Source of the DNA: Gordonia gummivorans
GTDB lineage: Bacteria; Actinomycetota; Actinomycetes; Mycobacteriales; Mycobacteriaceae
Direction of reading: 5' to 3'
Assembly (NCBI RefSeq): GCF_022513585.1
Contig: NZ_JAKWBF010000039.1
Span: forward strand, 1 to 47,156
DNA: 47,156 nucleotides
How positions within the stretch are numbered: position 1 is the stretch's first letter; the number at the start of each line of letters is the position of its first letter. Below are positions 1 through 8,210 of this stretch, one piece after another. The notes under the pieces are model-generated. The model saw nothing but the letters and a program-made list of their open reading frames with translations. It ran no database searches and was not told the DNA's origin. Position numbers and translations under genes: made by a program.

Positions 1-60
1 ACGCTCGCAAGCTCGCTCCTCAGGGCGGCGCCTCAGGGAGCGGTGGTGGTTCGCGGGTGG
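1..60. repeat. Partial palindromic dispersed element (family 1, copy A)
   Basis: The sequence at 29-43 (CGCCTCAGGGAGCGG) matches the right end of the family-1 elements at 8154-8168 and 28799-28813 with one mismatch, and GCTCGC-rich arms precede it. The window edge cuts the element. It lies just downstream of the flavoprotein gene, whose stop codon is at 87. Positions 61-86 hold nothing else that I can recognise. Confidence 0.6.
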
Positions 61-86
61 TGCTGCCTGAGTGAGCGGGTGGAGGT

Positions 87-1040
87 TCAGCCGGCAGCGG
101 CAGCTGCGACCGCGCGCTCGGTGTCCTCGGCCACCAGATCGGCATTCACGGCGGCCCCGGCCTGAACGCCCGCACCCATCGCGACGGTGACCATCGCCGA
201 GAGGTCGGAGGTGTTGCCGGCCGCCCACACGCCGGGGACCGCGGTCTGGCCCATGATCCCGGTCTCGATGAACACGCCACCCATCGGATGCGGGGAGGGT
301 GTGCCGCCGAGCTGCTCGTAGAGGTCCGTCCGAGCGATGAATCGAGGCGCAACAACCACCGCGTCGGCCTCGACGACCGAACCGTCGGCGAGCTCGACGC
401 CGTCGAGGTGGTGGGTGCCGTCGGCGTCGGTGCTCACGGCGAGCCGCTGCACCTGTGCGTCGACGACGTCAATCCCACGGGCGCGCAGTCGTTCCGAGTC
501 GGCCGGCTCCAGCGCGGGCATGTTGTGGGTGAGCACGGTGACCTGGTCGGACAACTGCCGGAACAGCATCGCCTGATGGGTCGACATCGCGCTCGTGCCG
601 AGCACCACGATCCGCTTGCCGCGCACCTCGTAGCCGTGGCAGTACGGGCAGTGCAGGACGTCGTGTCCCCATAGCTCGGCGACACCGGGAATGTCGGGAA
701 GTTCGTCGACGAGACCGGTGGCGAGAATGAGTCGGCGGGCCTGGACAACCTCGCCCGACGCGAGATCCAGAGTGAAGCCGGAATCGTCGCGCGTGGCGGT
801 GAGTACCGAATCGGTGCGGATGACGCCGCCGTAGGCCTCGAGGTCTTTGCGACCCGCGGCCAGGATGTCCAGTGGCGGCACACCCTCGTGGCCGAGGACA
901 TTGTGGGCGCCGTCGGCGGGGGAGTTGCGGGGCGTGCCGGCGTCGATGACCACGACCGAGCGCAACGACCGTGCCAACGCGATGGCCGCGCTGAGTCCGG
1001 CCGGACCGCCGCCGATGACGGCGACATCGATGATGTTCAT
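87..1040 (-). CDS. NAD(P)/FAD-dependent thioredoxin-reductase-like oxidoreductase
   Basis: This is a 317-aa flavoprotein of the thioredoxin reductase fold. An FAD-binding GGGPAG motif lies about 10 residues from the start, a second dinucleotide-binding motif (VVLGTS) in the middle, and an AAGN segment near the C-terminus. The redox pair is CPYC in CPYCHGYEV. This resembles the stand-alone dithiol oxidases of the GliT/DepH type more than the CATC of ordinary thioredoxin reductase, so the physiological substrate is uncertain. I chose the ATG at 1038-1040 because the protein then begins MNIIDVAVIGGG. The ATG overlaps the stop codon of the upstream methyltransferase by four bases (ATGA), so the two genes are translationally coupled. 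No thioredoxin gene lies nearby. The fold is sure; the reaction is inferred. Confidence 0.88.
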   Translation of the reverse strand: MNIIDVAVIGGGPAGLSAAIALARSLRSVVVIDAGTPRNSPADGAHNVLGHEGVPPLDILAAGRKDLEAYGGVIRTDSVLTATRDDSGFTLDLASGEVVQARRLILATGLVDELPDIPGVAELWGHDVLHCPYCHGYEVRGKRIVVLGTSAMSTHQAMLFRQLSDQVTVLTHNMPALEPADSERLRARGIDVVDAQVQRLAVSTDADGTHHLDGVELADGSVVEADAVVVAPRFIARTDLYEQLGGTPSPHPMGGVFIETGIMGQTAVPGVWAAGNTSDLSAMVTVAMGAGVQAGAAVNADLVAEDTERAVAAAAAG

Positions 1041-1915
1041 GAAAGATTCCTTTCGGTTGCCGGGCGCGCGATCCACACGATGCGACCGGCGCGGAAGGTC
1101 AGGTCACCGCGACGGTGGAATGCGAGCGGCGAATCGTCGGACAGGAGAACGTCGAGGGCGGCGAGATCGTCGGCGTCGAGGACCTCGGCGAGGCCGACGC
1201 GGAGTCGGCTGTACCACTGCACGGCGTACTCGACGGTCTGCGGCGGCAGCGGATCGGGCTCGACGCGGATCCTTCGGTGCGCCACCACGTCGAACCCGGC
1301 TGACTGGAGGTGAGTTGTCCAGTCGGGGAACGAATTCCATCCGTTGGCCGACATCGCGGACTGGCAGCGGCCCTCGAGTCCCGACAGCCCGACACCCGGG
1401 TCGTCCGGGAGAAACTTTGGTGCACCGGCGAGTTCGATCACCGCGAGGATGCCGTCGTCGGTGAGTGCCGTGCGTGCTGCCGCGAGGAAACGGTCCGGGT
1501 CGGCGATGTGGTGCAGCGACGACGACGCCCACACCACGTCGGGATTCGACACCTCTGGATTCGACACCTCTGCCGGCCACCCGTCGTCGAGGTTCGCGAG
1601 AACTGTGCGCAGCCGGTCCGCGTATCCGGCTGCGGCAGCACGCTCGGTCAGCAACTCCGCGAGTTCGGGGGAGTGGTCGACGGCGATGATCTCTGCGGCG
1701 TCGAAACGCGCGGCGAGCCGGTCCGTGCCGGTGCCGGTGCCAGATCCGATGTCGACGACGATCTTCGGTTCGCGCGGCAGGGCGTCGCGGATCAGGTCGA
1801 TCGCGTCGTCGATGTATCCACCGGCGACGGCGGCGTCGAGATCGAGCACGCTCGCCATCTGGTGATCCTGGGGATGCTCGCCGTGATTGTGGTGGTGGTG
1901 ATGCGACTGGGCCAT
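1037..1915 (-). CDS. SAM-dependent class I methyltransferase with His-rich N-terminus
   Basis: This 292-aa protein carries SAM-binding motif I, VDIGSGTGTGT, followed by an acidic residue after the second strand (IIAVDHSPE) and a motif IV-like VVWASSSLHHI, as in small-molecule or quinone-type methyltransferases. The substrate is unknown. The N-terminus reads MAQSHHHHHNHGEH, a native histidine cluster that could bind Ni, Zn or Cu. A 15-bp in-frame tandem duplication (1544-1558 and 1559-1573) doubles the residues EVSNP. The start is the ATG at 1913-1915, because a TACCGT -10 box (1922-1927) ends six bases upstream, which fits a leaderless mRNA. The gene is coupled by a 4-bp overlap to the flavoprotein downstream and is divergent from an XRE-cupin regulator that probably controls both. 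Confidence 0.85.
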   Translation of the reverse strand: MAQSHHHHHNHGEHPQDHQMASVLDLDAAVAGGYIDDAIDLIRDALPREPKIVVDIGSGTGTGTDRLAARFDAAEIIAVDHSPELAELLTERAAAAGYADRLRTVLANLDDGWPAEVSNPEVSNPDVVWASSSLHHIADPDRFLAAARTALTDDGILAVIELAGAPKFLPDDPGVGLSGLEGRCQSAMSANGWNSFPDWTTHLQSAGFDVVAHRRIRVEPDPLPPQTVEYAVQWYSRLRVGLAEVLDADDLAALDVLLSDDSPLAFHRRGDLTFRAGRIVWIARPATERNLS

Positions 1916-1921
1916 GACTCG

Positions 1922-1927
1922 ACGGTA
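1922..1927 (-). promoter_or_regulatory. -10 box of the methyltransferase (leaderless)
   Basis: TACCGT on the minus strand ends six bases before the ATG at 1915. A transcript would therefore begin at or next to the start codon. This is the same layout as at many other genes in the window. Confidence 0.5.
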
Positions 1928-1949
1928 GCGCGGAAATGCGCGAGGGGCA

Positions 1950-1955
1950 TACACT
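1950..1955 (+). promoter_or_regulatory. -10 box of the XRE-cupin gene (leaderless)
   Basis: TACACT ends seven bases before the ATG at 1963. No Shine-Dalgarno sequence fits between them, so the mRNA is probably leaderless. Confidence 0.5.
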
Positions 1956-1972
1956 CTTGCGTATGACGCAAG
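1956..1972. promoter_or_regulatory. Palindromic operator over the XRE-cupin start codon
   Basis: CTTGCGT-ATG-ACGCAAG is a perfect inverted repeat with 7-bp arms. The three central bases are the ATG start codon of the regulator. It begins directly after the -10 box, so a bound dimer would cover the transcription start. Autoregulation is inferred from position. Confidence 0.55.
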
Positions 1973-2541
1973 AACTCGATGTGGTGGTCCGGCAGCGCAT
2001 CCGCGGACTTCGCATCGCCAAGGGCTGGACGCTCGATGCGCTGGCCGCACGGTGCTTCCTCAGTCCGTCGACGCTGAGCCGCATCGAGACCGGTCATCGG
2101 CGCGTCGCCCTCGACCAACTCGTGCCGATCGCTCGCGCGCTCGGAACCACCCTCGATCAGTTGGTGGAACCCGCCGACGACGCCGACGTCGTGATCCGCC
2201 CCGAACCGCACACCCGCGACGGGGTCACGGTGTGGATGCTGTCGCGGGAAGGCGCACCTCAGGGGGTCACCGTCGCGAAGATGCGCATCGATGTCGACCA
2301 CCCGAACGACCCCGATCACCTGGGCGTTCACCCCGGCCGCGAGTGGTTCACCGTGCTCTCCGGCACGGTGCGGCTGCTGCTCGGTGAGCGCACCATCCTC
2401 GTTCCCCAAGGTGACGCCGCGGAGTTCTCGACGATGGTGCCGCATTCGATCGGCGCGCACGGCGGACCGGTAGAGATTCTGTCGATCTTCGACCACGACG
2501 GTGAGCGAGCACACCTTCCCGGAGCGGTCGCGGCCCGCTGA
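1963..2541 (+). CDS. XRE-family regulator with C-terminal cupin domain
   Basis: This 192-aa protein has an N-terminal helix-turn-helix (about residues 8-62; LSPSTLSRIETG is the recognition region) and a C-terminal cupin sensor domain (HPGREWFTVLSG and the following beta strands, about residues 115-185). The family usually senses a small ligand through the cupin and represses neighbouring genes. The start at 1963 gives MTQELDVVVRQ and fits the leaderless -10 box. A start 27 bases further upstream would run through the promoter. The gene is divergent from the methyltransferase and flavoprotein pair, so it is their likely regulator as well as its own. Confidence 0.88.
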   Translation: MTQELDVVVRQRIRGLRIAKGWTLDALAARCFLSPSTLSRIETGHRRVALDQLVPIARALGTTLDQLVEPADDADVVIRPEPHTRDGVTVWMLSREGAPQGVTVAKMRIDVDHPNDPDHLGVHPGREWFTVLSGTVRLLLGERTILVPQGDAAEFSTMVPHSIGAHGGPVEILSIFDHDGERAHLPGAVAAR

Positions 2542-2573
2542 CCGGGCGATTCGATCGGTACAGTGGGTAGGCG

Positions 2574-3839
2574 ATGAACACCCAGCCCCTACTCAACCGG
2601 CGCACGATGCTCGCCGCGGCCGGCGTCGGCGTCCTCGGCGCGACCCTCGCCGCGTGCAGCGGCTCGTCGTCGGACCCCGGCAAGGCCAAGGAGCCGGAAG
2701 CGCCCGTCGTCGACATCACGTTCACTCCGGCACTCGACGCCGACGACCCGAACCCGACCACGGACTTCTCCGTCAAGGTGTCCGACGGCGTCCTGAATCC
2801 CGACGTCAAACTGGTCAATCCGCGTGGCAGGGCGGTCGCGGGCAAGCTCTCCGACGACCGCACCACCTTCACCGTCTCCGAGCCGCTCGGCTATGGGACG
2901 AAATACACGTGGAGCGGCAGCGCGACCGGCACCGATCGCAAGACGAAGAACATCGAGGGCAGCTTCACCACACTGGCACCCAAGAGCCAGCTCAATGTCG
3001 TCGTCAACATCGGCGACGGCCAGGAAGTGGGCATCGCCGCGCCGATCATCCTGAAGTTCGACGGAACGGTCGAGGACAAGGCTGCCGTCGAGCGCGCACT
3101 GACCGTGACCACGACGCCGCGGACCGAGGGCTCCTGGGCGTGGCTGGGCGAGGACAACGGCTCACGCGTGCACTGGCGCACGAAGAACTACTACAAGCCG
3201 GGCACCAAGGTGCACATGTCGGCCAAGCTCTACGGCCTCGACCATGGCGAAGGTGCCTACGGTGCCGCGGACGTCACCAGCGACTTCACCATCGGGCGGG
3301 CGCAGGTCGTCAATGCGGAGGCGTCGTCGCACCAGATCGTGGTGGTTCGCGGCGGTGAGACGCTGATGACCCTGCCGTGCAGCTACGGCGGCGGCGACCT
3401 CGACCGCAACGTCACCCGGTCGGGCATCCACGTGGTGAGCGAGAAGTACGAAGACTTCTACATGAGCAACCCGGCCGCCGGATACTTCAACGTCCGCGAG
3501 CGCTATGCGGTGCGTATCTCCAACAACGGCGAGTTCATCCACGCGAACCCGGAGACCGTCGGCGTGCAGGGATCGTCGAACGTCACCAACGGCTGCATCA
3601 ACCTGTCGCTGGAGAACGCGCAACGCTACTTCGAGACCGCCATCTACGGCGACCCCGTCGAGGTGACCGGCACGCGGATCGCGTTGTCGGAGGCCGACGG
3701 CGACATCTACGACTGGACCTTCGACTGGAGCGCCTGGAAGGGGATGTCGGCGATCGACGGCGAGGCCCGCGACACCACCGCACGCGCGACACCGAGCGGC
3801 GCCCCGACCCCCGACGCGACCACGCCTGCCCCGCGCTGA
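2574..3839 (+). CDS. L,D-transpeptidase lipoprotein (YkuD domain)
   Basis: This 421-aa enzyme is predicted to make 3-3 cross-links in peptidoglycan at the outer face of the membrane. The N-terminus has twin arginines (NRRTM), a hydrophobic stretch and a lipobox ending LAAC with the lipid-bearing Cys at residue 28. Immunoglobulin-like domains follow, as in mycobacterial LdtMt2-type enzymes. The YkuD domain occupies about residues 245-375, with His323 (FIHANPE) and catalytic Cys341 in SSNVTNGCINLS. A Pro/Thr/Ala-rich tail ends the protein. A TACAGT box at 2559-2564 lies nine bases before the ATG, so the leader is very short. The gene is followed by a palindromic element and the convergent SDR gene. 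Confidence 0.93.
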   Translation: MNTQPLLNRRTMLAAAGVGVLGATLAACSGSSSDPGKAKEPEAPVVDITFTPALDADDPNPTTDFSVKVSDGVLNPDVKLVNPRGRAVAGKLSDDRTTFTVSEPLGYGTKYTWSGSATGTDRKTKNIEGSFTTLAPKSQLNVVVNIGDGQEVGIAAPIILKFDGTVEDKAAVERALTVTTTPRTEGSWAWLGEDNGSRVHWRTKNYYKPGTKVHMSAKLYGLDHGEGAYGAADVTSDFTIGRAQVVNAEASSHQIVVVRGGETLMTLPCSYGGGDLDRNVTRSGIHVVSEKYEDFYMSNPAAGYFNVRERYAVRISNNGEFIHANPETVGVQGSSNVTNGCINLSLENAQRYFETAIYGDPVEVTGTRIALSEADGDIYDWTFDWSAWKGMSAIDGEARDTTARATPSGAPTPDATTPAPR

Positions 3840-3844
3840 TCCTC

Positions 3845-3952
3845 CGCTCCCTGAGGTGCGAGCGGAGCGAGCCTCGAAGGGTGCTGGTGAGCCGACAATG
3901 TCCTCTCACCAGGGGCATCGAGGCTCGCAGGCTCGCACCTCGGCTGGCGGGT
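3845..3952. repeat. Palindromic dispersed element (family 1, copy B)
   Basis: This element lies between the convergent transpeptidase and SDR genes. It begins CCGCTCCCTGAGGTG (3845-3859), the family terminal sequence. The outer arms of roughly 38 bases are imperfect inverted repeats containing GAGCCTCGAAGG on the left and ATCGAGGCTCG on the right. An inner hairpin has CTGGTGAG and CTCACCAG arms. The whole could fold into one long stem, and may act as a bidirectional terminator. Confidence 0.75.
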
Positions 3953-3964
3953 GGTCGCTGATTC

Positions 3965-4741
3965 CTAACCCGTCTTGACGTTCCGCCGCGCCGACGCCTG
4001 ATCGCGCGGCTTGAGCACGATCTGGTCGAGATTCACATGCGGTGGGCGTGAGGCGACGAACCCGATGACCTCGGCGACGTCGTCGGCCGTGAGCGGCGTC
4101 AGGCCCTGGTAGACGGCGTCGGCGCGTTCCTGGTCGCCGTCGAAGCGCACCAGTGAGAAGTCGGTCTCGACCATGCCGGGCGCGATCTCGGTCAGGCGGA
4201 CCGGTTTGCCGAGCAGTTCGTAGCGCAGCGTGCGGTGGGTGACCGCCTGTGCGTGTTTGGCCGAGGTGTAGCCGGCGCCGTTGTCGTAGGCCTCGATCGC
4301 AGCAATCGACGTGATCGAAACGATCAGACCGTCGCCCGACGCGATGAGCGGCGGGATCAGGGCCTTGGTGATGCGCAGACTGCCGAGCACGTTGGTCTCC
4401 CACATCCAGCGCCAGTCGTCGAGGTCGGCGTTCGCCACCGGGTCGAGGCCCTTGGCGCCGCCGGCGTTGTTCACCAGAACGTTCACCGAGTCGAGACCGT
4501 CCACGAACTGGGCCACCGAGTCCTCGTCGGTGACGTCGAGTTGTCTTCCGGTACCACCGATTTCGTCGGCGAGCGCCTTGACACGGTCGACGCGGCGTGC
4601 TCCGAGCACCACGTGGTAGCCCTGTTTGGCGAGCTGTCGTGCGGTGGCCGCGCCGATCCCGGAACTGGCACCGGTCACCACCGCGATCTTCGACGAGTCA
4701 TTCGGTTGCTGCGCTGAGAAGTCGGTGTGCTCGCTGGTCAT
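3965..4741 (-). CDS. Short-chain dehydrogenase/reductase (SDR)
   Basis: This 258-aa classical SDR has the cofactor motif TGASSGIGAAT near the N-terminus, NNAGGAKG, the catalytic Ser in VSITSIAA, and the catalytic Tyr and Lys in YTSAKHA. Residues after the second strand (ARRVDR) favour NADP(H). The C-terminal VNLDQIVLKPRDQ resembles YdfG-type 3-hydroxy acid dehydrogenases. The substrate cannot be told from sequence. The ATG at 4739-4741 is preceded by TAAGCT at a seven-base distance. The gene is divergent from the ROK regulator with a short shared promoter region. Confidence 0.9.
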   Translation of the reverse strand: MTSEHTDFSAQQPNDSSKIAVVTGASSGIGAATARQLAKQGYHVVLGARRVDRVKALADEIGGTGRQLDVTDEDSVAQFVDGLDSVNVLVNNAGGAKGLDPVANADLDDWRWMWETNVLGSLRITKALIPPLIASGDGLIVSITSIAAIEAYDNGAGYTSAKHAQAVTHRTLRYELLGKPVRLTEIAPGMVETDFSLVRFDGDQERADAVYQGLTPLTADDVAEVIGFVASRPPHVNLDQIVLKPRDQASARRNVKTG

Positions 4742-4748
4742 GGAACTC

Positions 4749-4754
4749 AGCTTA
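4749..4754 (-). promoter_or_regulatory. -10 box of the SDR gene (leaderless)
   Basis: TAAGCT on the minus strand lies seven bases before the ATG at 4741, with no Shine-Dalgarno sequence between. Confidence 0.45.
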
Positions 4755-4794
4755 CGACCCTCGACTCACGACGGATCCAGGGTCGAGTGCCTGC

Positions 4795-4800
4795 TAGATT
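4795..4800 (+). promoter_or_regulatory. -10 box of the ROK regulator gene (leaderless)
   Basis: TAGATT ends six bases before the ATG at 4807. The intervening CACTCC is not a ribosome binding site. Confidence 0.5.
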
Positions 4801-4806
4801 CACTCC

Positions 4807-5931
4807 ATGGTTGGGGTGGTGCCGGCGACATTGCAGGTCACCTCTGCCGCTGCGGCCGCCGTGCTGCACGCGATCCGGGTGGGTGGCCCGGTCACGCGCG
4901 ATCACATCACGTCGACGACGGGCTTGTCCGCGGCCACCGTCAACCGCCAGGTACACGCTCTTGCGGCGCACGGACTCGTCGTCGAACGACCCGACCTGAT
5001 CGACCCCGGCGCCATCGGTAGGCCCAAGAACCCGCTCACCATCGATCGCGACAAGCTGTGTGTGGCCGGGATGCACGTCGGTGCACGTCGCACGGTCCTG
5101 GCGATCGCCGATCTCGGCGGTCGCACGCTCTACAGCCACGCGGTGCTCACGCCGTCCGGCGACCCACGGGCCGCGGTGGCGCAACTGTGCGGGCTGCTTG
5201 CCGAACTGGCGGGGCGATTCAGCGGACGACGGCTGCTATGGGCGGGCGTCGCGATCGGCGGAGCGGTCGACATCGAGACCGGAGTGGTCAGCCACCCGGT
5301 GCTGGGGTGGCGGCAGCAGGCGCTGGGCGCGACCCTCGCCGATGCGCTCGGCGTCCCGGTGTCGGTGTGCGAGCATGTCGAGGCGATGGCCGCGGCAGAA
5401 CTGTTGCTGACCTATCCGCGGGCCGAAGCCGGGTCGGGGCTGTTCTTCTACGCCCGCGAAACCGCCGGTATGGCAATGACTCTCGACGGTCGGGTGCACG
5501 TGCCCGAACGAGGTGCGGGCACCATCGCGCACTTGCCGGTCCATGCGCCGGTGCTCGTCGGAGGTGATGGGGCCGGTCGGTTGCAGGACGTGATCGGCGA
5601 TGAGGCCGCCGAGTCTGCGGCGGGCCGGCTGGGTGTACAGTCCGACGACCCGGCCATCCTCGACGAACGTGCGCGGGTACTCGGCCGGGCGGTCGCGATG
5701 ATCCGGGACGTGATCAATCCGGATTCGATCGTGGTCTCCGGCGATGCGTTCGCCGCGCACCCGGCGGGGCTCGCCCCCGTCCAGGCGGCCTTCGACGACG
5801 CGACCTCCATCGGCTGGCCCCTGGAGATCTCGCCGTCGAGATTCGGTGTGCGCGTTCAGGAAGCGTCTGCGATCGTGGTCGCGCTCAGCGTGATCTATGC
5901 TGATCCGGTGGTTGCGGTGGCGTCGACATGA
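4807..5931 (+). CDS. ROK-family transcriptional regulator or sugar kinase-like protein
   Basis: This 374-aa protein has an N-terminal winged helix (GPVTRDHITSTTGLSAATVNRQVHAL, about residues 28-55) joined to a ROK domain. The ROK fold is marked by the first ATP-phosphate region (AGMHVGARRTVLAIADL), GVAIGGAVDIETGVV and the SVCEHVEAMAAAELL region. The zinc-binding GHxx(9-11)CxCGxxGC signature of active ROK sugar kinases is not visible, so it is more likely a ligand-responsive regulator. Its stop codon overlaps the ATG at 5928 of the next frame. Which sugar it senses is unknown. Confidence 0.85.
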   Translation: MVGVVPATLQVTSAAAAAVLHAIRVGGPVTRDHITSTTGLSAATVNRQVHALAAHGLVVERPDLIDPGAIGRPKNPLTIDRDKLCVAGMHVGARRTVLAIADLGGRTLYSHAVLTPSGDPRAAVAQLCGLLAELAGRFSGRRLLWAGVAIGGAVDIETGVVSHPVLGWRQQALGATLADALGVPVSVCEHVEAMAAAELLLTYPRAEAGSGLFFYARETAGMAMTLDGRVHVPERGAGTIAHLPVHAPVLVGGDGAGRLQDVIGDEAAESAAGRLGVQSDDPAILDERARVLGRAVAMIRDVINPDSIVVSGDAFAAHPAGLAPVQAAFDDATSIGWPLEISPSRFGVRVQEASAIVVALSVIYADPVVAVAST

Positions 5932-5999
5932 GATGGCCGCGTCGGAAACGACGCGACCGCGATGTGCCGCACGCGGCCGATTCCCTTACGGTGGAGTCC

Positions 6000-6809
6000 A
6001 TGACCCTCCCACGCGATGTCTCTGCGAAGCTCGAGGTCTTTGTCGGGGCACCCACCGAACTAGAGATGCAGATCACGGTCGCCAAGCTGCCCGGACTCGA
6101 GCTGACCGAAGAACTCAAAGTCGAGATCGACGGTGTGGCGATCACCCCAGAGGAGATCGTCGACGAACACGGCTCGCGCATCCACCGCTTCGAGGTCGAA
6201 GGCGGACTCATCGCCATCGACTACGCCGCATCGGTGACCAAGCCGGCCGACCCGATTCCGGTGGCCCTCACCGACCGCTCGAAGTACCTGCGGCCCAGCC
6301 GATATGCCGAGTCCGACAAGTTCTTCGGCTTCGCCGCCGGACAGTTCGACGCGACGCTGCCCGAAGGTGAACTGCTCAACGCGGTGACCGCCTTCGTCGA
6401 AGAGCGGCTCAGCTACATCCCCGGCGCGAGTGACCCCATCGACGGCGCGGCCGACACCCTGCTGGCCGGCGCCGGCGTCTGCCGCGACTACGCCCACCTC
6501 GTGGTCGCACTGCTGCGCGCATTGAACATCCCGGCCCGACTGGTCGCCGTCTATGCGCCCGGTTGCGACCCGATGGACTTCCACGCCGTCGCCGAAGCCA
6601 TCATCGACGGCGAGTGGGTGGTCGTCGATGCGACCCGTCTGGCGCCGCGGCAGAGTCTGGTCCGGATCGCGACCGGCCGCGACGCCGCCGACACGGCCTT
6701 CCTCGACAACCACCGCGGATCGATCACGCTCAACACCTACGAGGTGACCGCAACCGTGCGCGGAGACTTGCCGGTCGACGACGGAACCCAACGCATTCGC
6801 ATTGGGTGA
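6000..6809 (+). CDS. Transglutaminase-like cysteine protease-fold protein
   Basis: This 269-aa protein has a beta-rich N-terminal domain and a transglutaminase-like core. The triad is visible as Cys in GAGVCRDYAHL, His in MDFHAVAEA and Asp in WVVVDATRLAP. Such bacterial proteins act as peptidases or amidases, and the substrate here is unknown. There are two possible starts. The ATG at 5928 overlaps the ROK stop codon (ATGA) and would add 24 basic residues. The ATG at 6000 has a GGTGGAG sequence just upstream and begins MTLPRDVSAKLEV, so I prefer it. The gene is probably cotranscribed with the ROK gene. Confidence 0.85.
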   Translation: MTLPRDVSAKLEVFVGAPTELEMQITVAKLPGLELTEELKVEIDGVAITPEEIVDEHGSRIHRFEVEGGLIAIDYAASVTKPADPIPVALTDRSKYLRPSRYAESDKFFGFAAGQFDATLPEGELLNAVTAFVEERLSYIPGASDPIDGAADTLLAGAGVCRDYAHLVVALLRALNIPARLVAVYAPGCDPMDFHAVAEAIIDGEWVVVDATRLAPRQSLVRIATGRDAADTAFLDNHRGSITLNTYEVTATVRGDLPVDDGTQRIRIG

Positions 6810-6818
6810 TGAGTGACA

Positions 6819-6824
6819 TAGGCT
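6819..6824 (+). promoter_or_regulatory. -10 box of the metallopeptidase gene (leaderless)
   Basis: TAGGCT ends six bases before the GTG start at 6831. Confidence 0.45.
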
Positions 6825-6830
6825 GAGCGC

Positions 6831-7943
6831 GTGCATGCGCTCACCTGCCCGGTCTGCAACGCCCTCTCGGGATTCGACAATCTGGAATGCCCGTCCTGCG
6901 GAACCGCGGTCGGCATCCACCTCCCCACCCAATCCCTGGCCGTGGTGTCCGATGCCGGCGTGGACATCGACGGTCGTCGGTGGGTCCGATGCTCGAACTG
7001 GCAGAACCACAACTGCAACTGGCTGACGCTCGCCGAGGTGGAGCAGCGCGACATCGGGCTGCGCGGCCGGTGCTTTCCCGGATCGCTGGTCCGACGGCAA
7101 CCCGACGCCGAGGACACGCTCGCGCTGGAAAAGCTGCCGACGGCGCTGCGCGATCTGCGGATGCTCGTGTACCAGCTCGTCGACCTGGGTCTGCCGGTCG
7201 AGCCGTTCTGGCGTTCCGAAGGGGGCCTGGCCTTCGACCTGCTGTCGAGTCAGACCCTGGGCACGCCGGTGATGATCGGCCACGCCAACGGTGTGGTGAC
7301 CATCGACCTGGCCGAAACCCAGGACGCGTACCGCGAACGGCTCCGCGTCGATCTCGGTGAGGCCTATCGGACGATGCTCGGGCACTTCCGCCACGAGGTC
7401 GGCCACTACTACGAGCACATCCTTGTCGAAACCGGACCGGGTGCCGACCTCTACCTCGACGAATGTCGCGAGCTGTTCGGCGACGAACGTGCCAGCTACT
7501 CCGACGCCATCGAGCGGCACTACAAGTTCGGCCCACCCCGCAACTGGCAGGACTCCTTCATCTCGGAGTATGCGACGATGCACCCGTGGGAGGACTTCGC
7601 CGAATGCTTCGCCCACTACCTGCACATCACCGGAACCATCGACACCGCAAGGGAATCCGGGCTCATGCTGGAGAGCGATCAGGTTCGTTTCACCATGGAC
7701 CGCGACATCGTGCCGCTGCGGTCATACGCCGACCAGTCCATCGAACGGTTGCTCTACGACTGGAAGTGGTTGTCCACCATGTTCAATCGGGTGAACTCGG
7801 CGATGGGTCGTCGCCCGCTGTACCCGTTCGACATCCCGAAACCCGTTGTGCGCAAACTCGGATTCGTCCACCGCGTGATCCGCGAATCGGCCAAGCGAAA
7901 TCCCGCCACCGATCCGCTGGTGACCGTTGCGGCCGACGTGTGA
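6831..7943 (+). CDS. Zinc-ribbon and zinc metallopeptidase-like protein (DUF2248 / Peptidase_Mx type)
   Basis: This 370-aa protein opens with a zinc ribbon (CPVCNALS ... CPSCGTA, within the first 30 residues) and has the gluzincin-like motif HEVGHYYEH in its middle, so it is a putative zinc metallopeptidase. No signal peptide is visible, so it is cytoplasmic. It has a GTG start with a leaderless -10 box. It is followed by a palindromic element and a convergent DUF4185 gene. The family is widespread in bacteria, and I know of no assigned substrate. The family call is sure; activity is inferred from the HExxH motif. Confidence 0.85.
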   Translation: MHALTCPVCNALSGFDNLECPSCGTAVGIHLPTQSLAVVSDAGVDIDGRRWVRCSNWQNHNCNWLTLAEVEQRDIGLRGRCFPGSLVRRQPDAEDTLALEKLPTALRDLRMLVYQLVDLGLPVEPFWRSEGGLAFDLLSSQTLGTPVMIGHANGVVTIDLAETQDAYRERLRVDLGEAYRTMLGHFRHEVGHYYEHILVETGPGADLYLDECRELFGDERASYSDAIERHYKFGPPRNWQDSFISEYATMHPWEDFAECFAHYLHITGTIDTARESGLMLESDQVRFTMDRDIVPLRSYADQSIERLLYDWKWLSTMFNRVNSAMGRRPLYPFDIPKPVVRKLGFVHRVIRESAKRNPATDPLVTVAADV

Positions 7944-7981
7944 GCTCAGCTGCCTGAGGCGCGACGAGCCCTATCCGCCCC

Positions 7982-8168
7982 CCGCTGCCTGAGGTGCGAG
8001 GAGCGCTGGCCGCCGGGCTGAGGAGCCCCTGCGAGGTACGAGCATGGAGCGTCTCGAAGTCGACGAGCCTCGAAGGCCTGGCGACCATCACTACCCGGTC
8101 GACCAATTGGCTTGTCTCACCGGCCCTTCGAGGCTCTCGGCTTGCGCCTCGAGCACCTCAGGGAGCGG
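7982..8168. repeat. Palindromic dispersed element (family 1, copy C)
   Basis: The left end CCGCTGCCTGAGGTG (7982-7996) is a one-mismatch inverted copy of the right end CACCTCAGGGAGCGG (8154-8168). The inner arms CGAGCCTCGAAGG and CCTTCGAGGCTC are also inverted. It fills most of the 267-bp gap between the convergent metallopeptidase and DUF4185 genes. A degenerate partial copy (GCCTGAGGCGCGACGAG) precedes it at about 7950. I see no gene in this gap. Confidence 0.75.
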
Positions 8169-8210
8169 TAGGCGGCTCGGAGCGGTGGACGGCTCGGGGT
8201 GGTGGGCGGC

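Noticed and set aside
6060..7625. Minus-strand open frame of 521 codons
   Set aside because: It is antisense to the transglutaminase-like and metallopeptidase genes, both with catalytic motifs.
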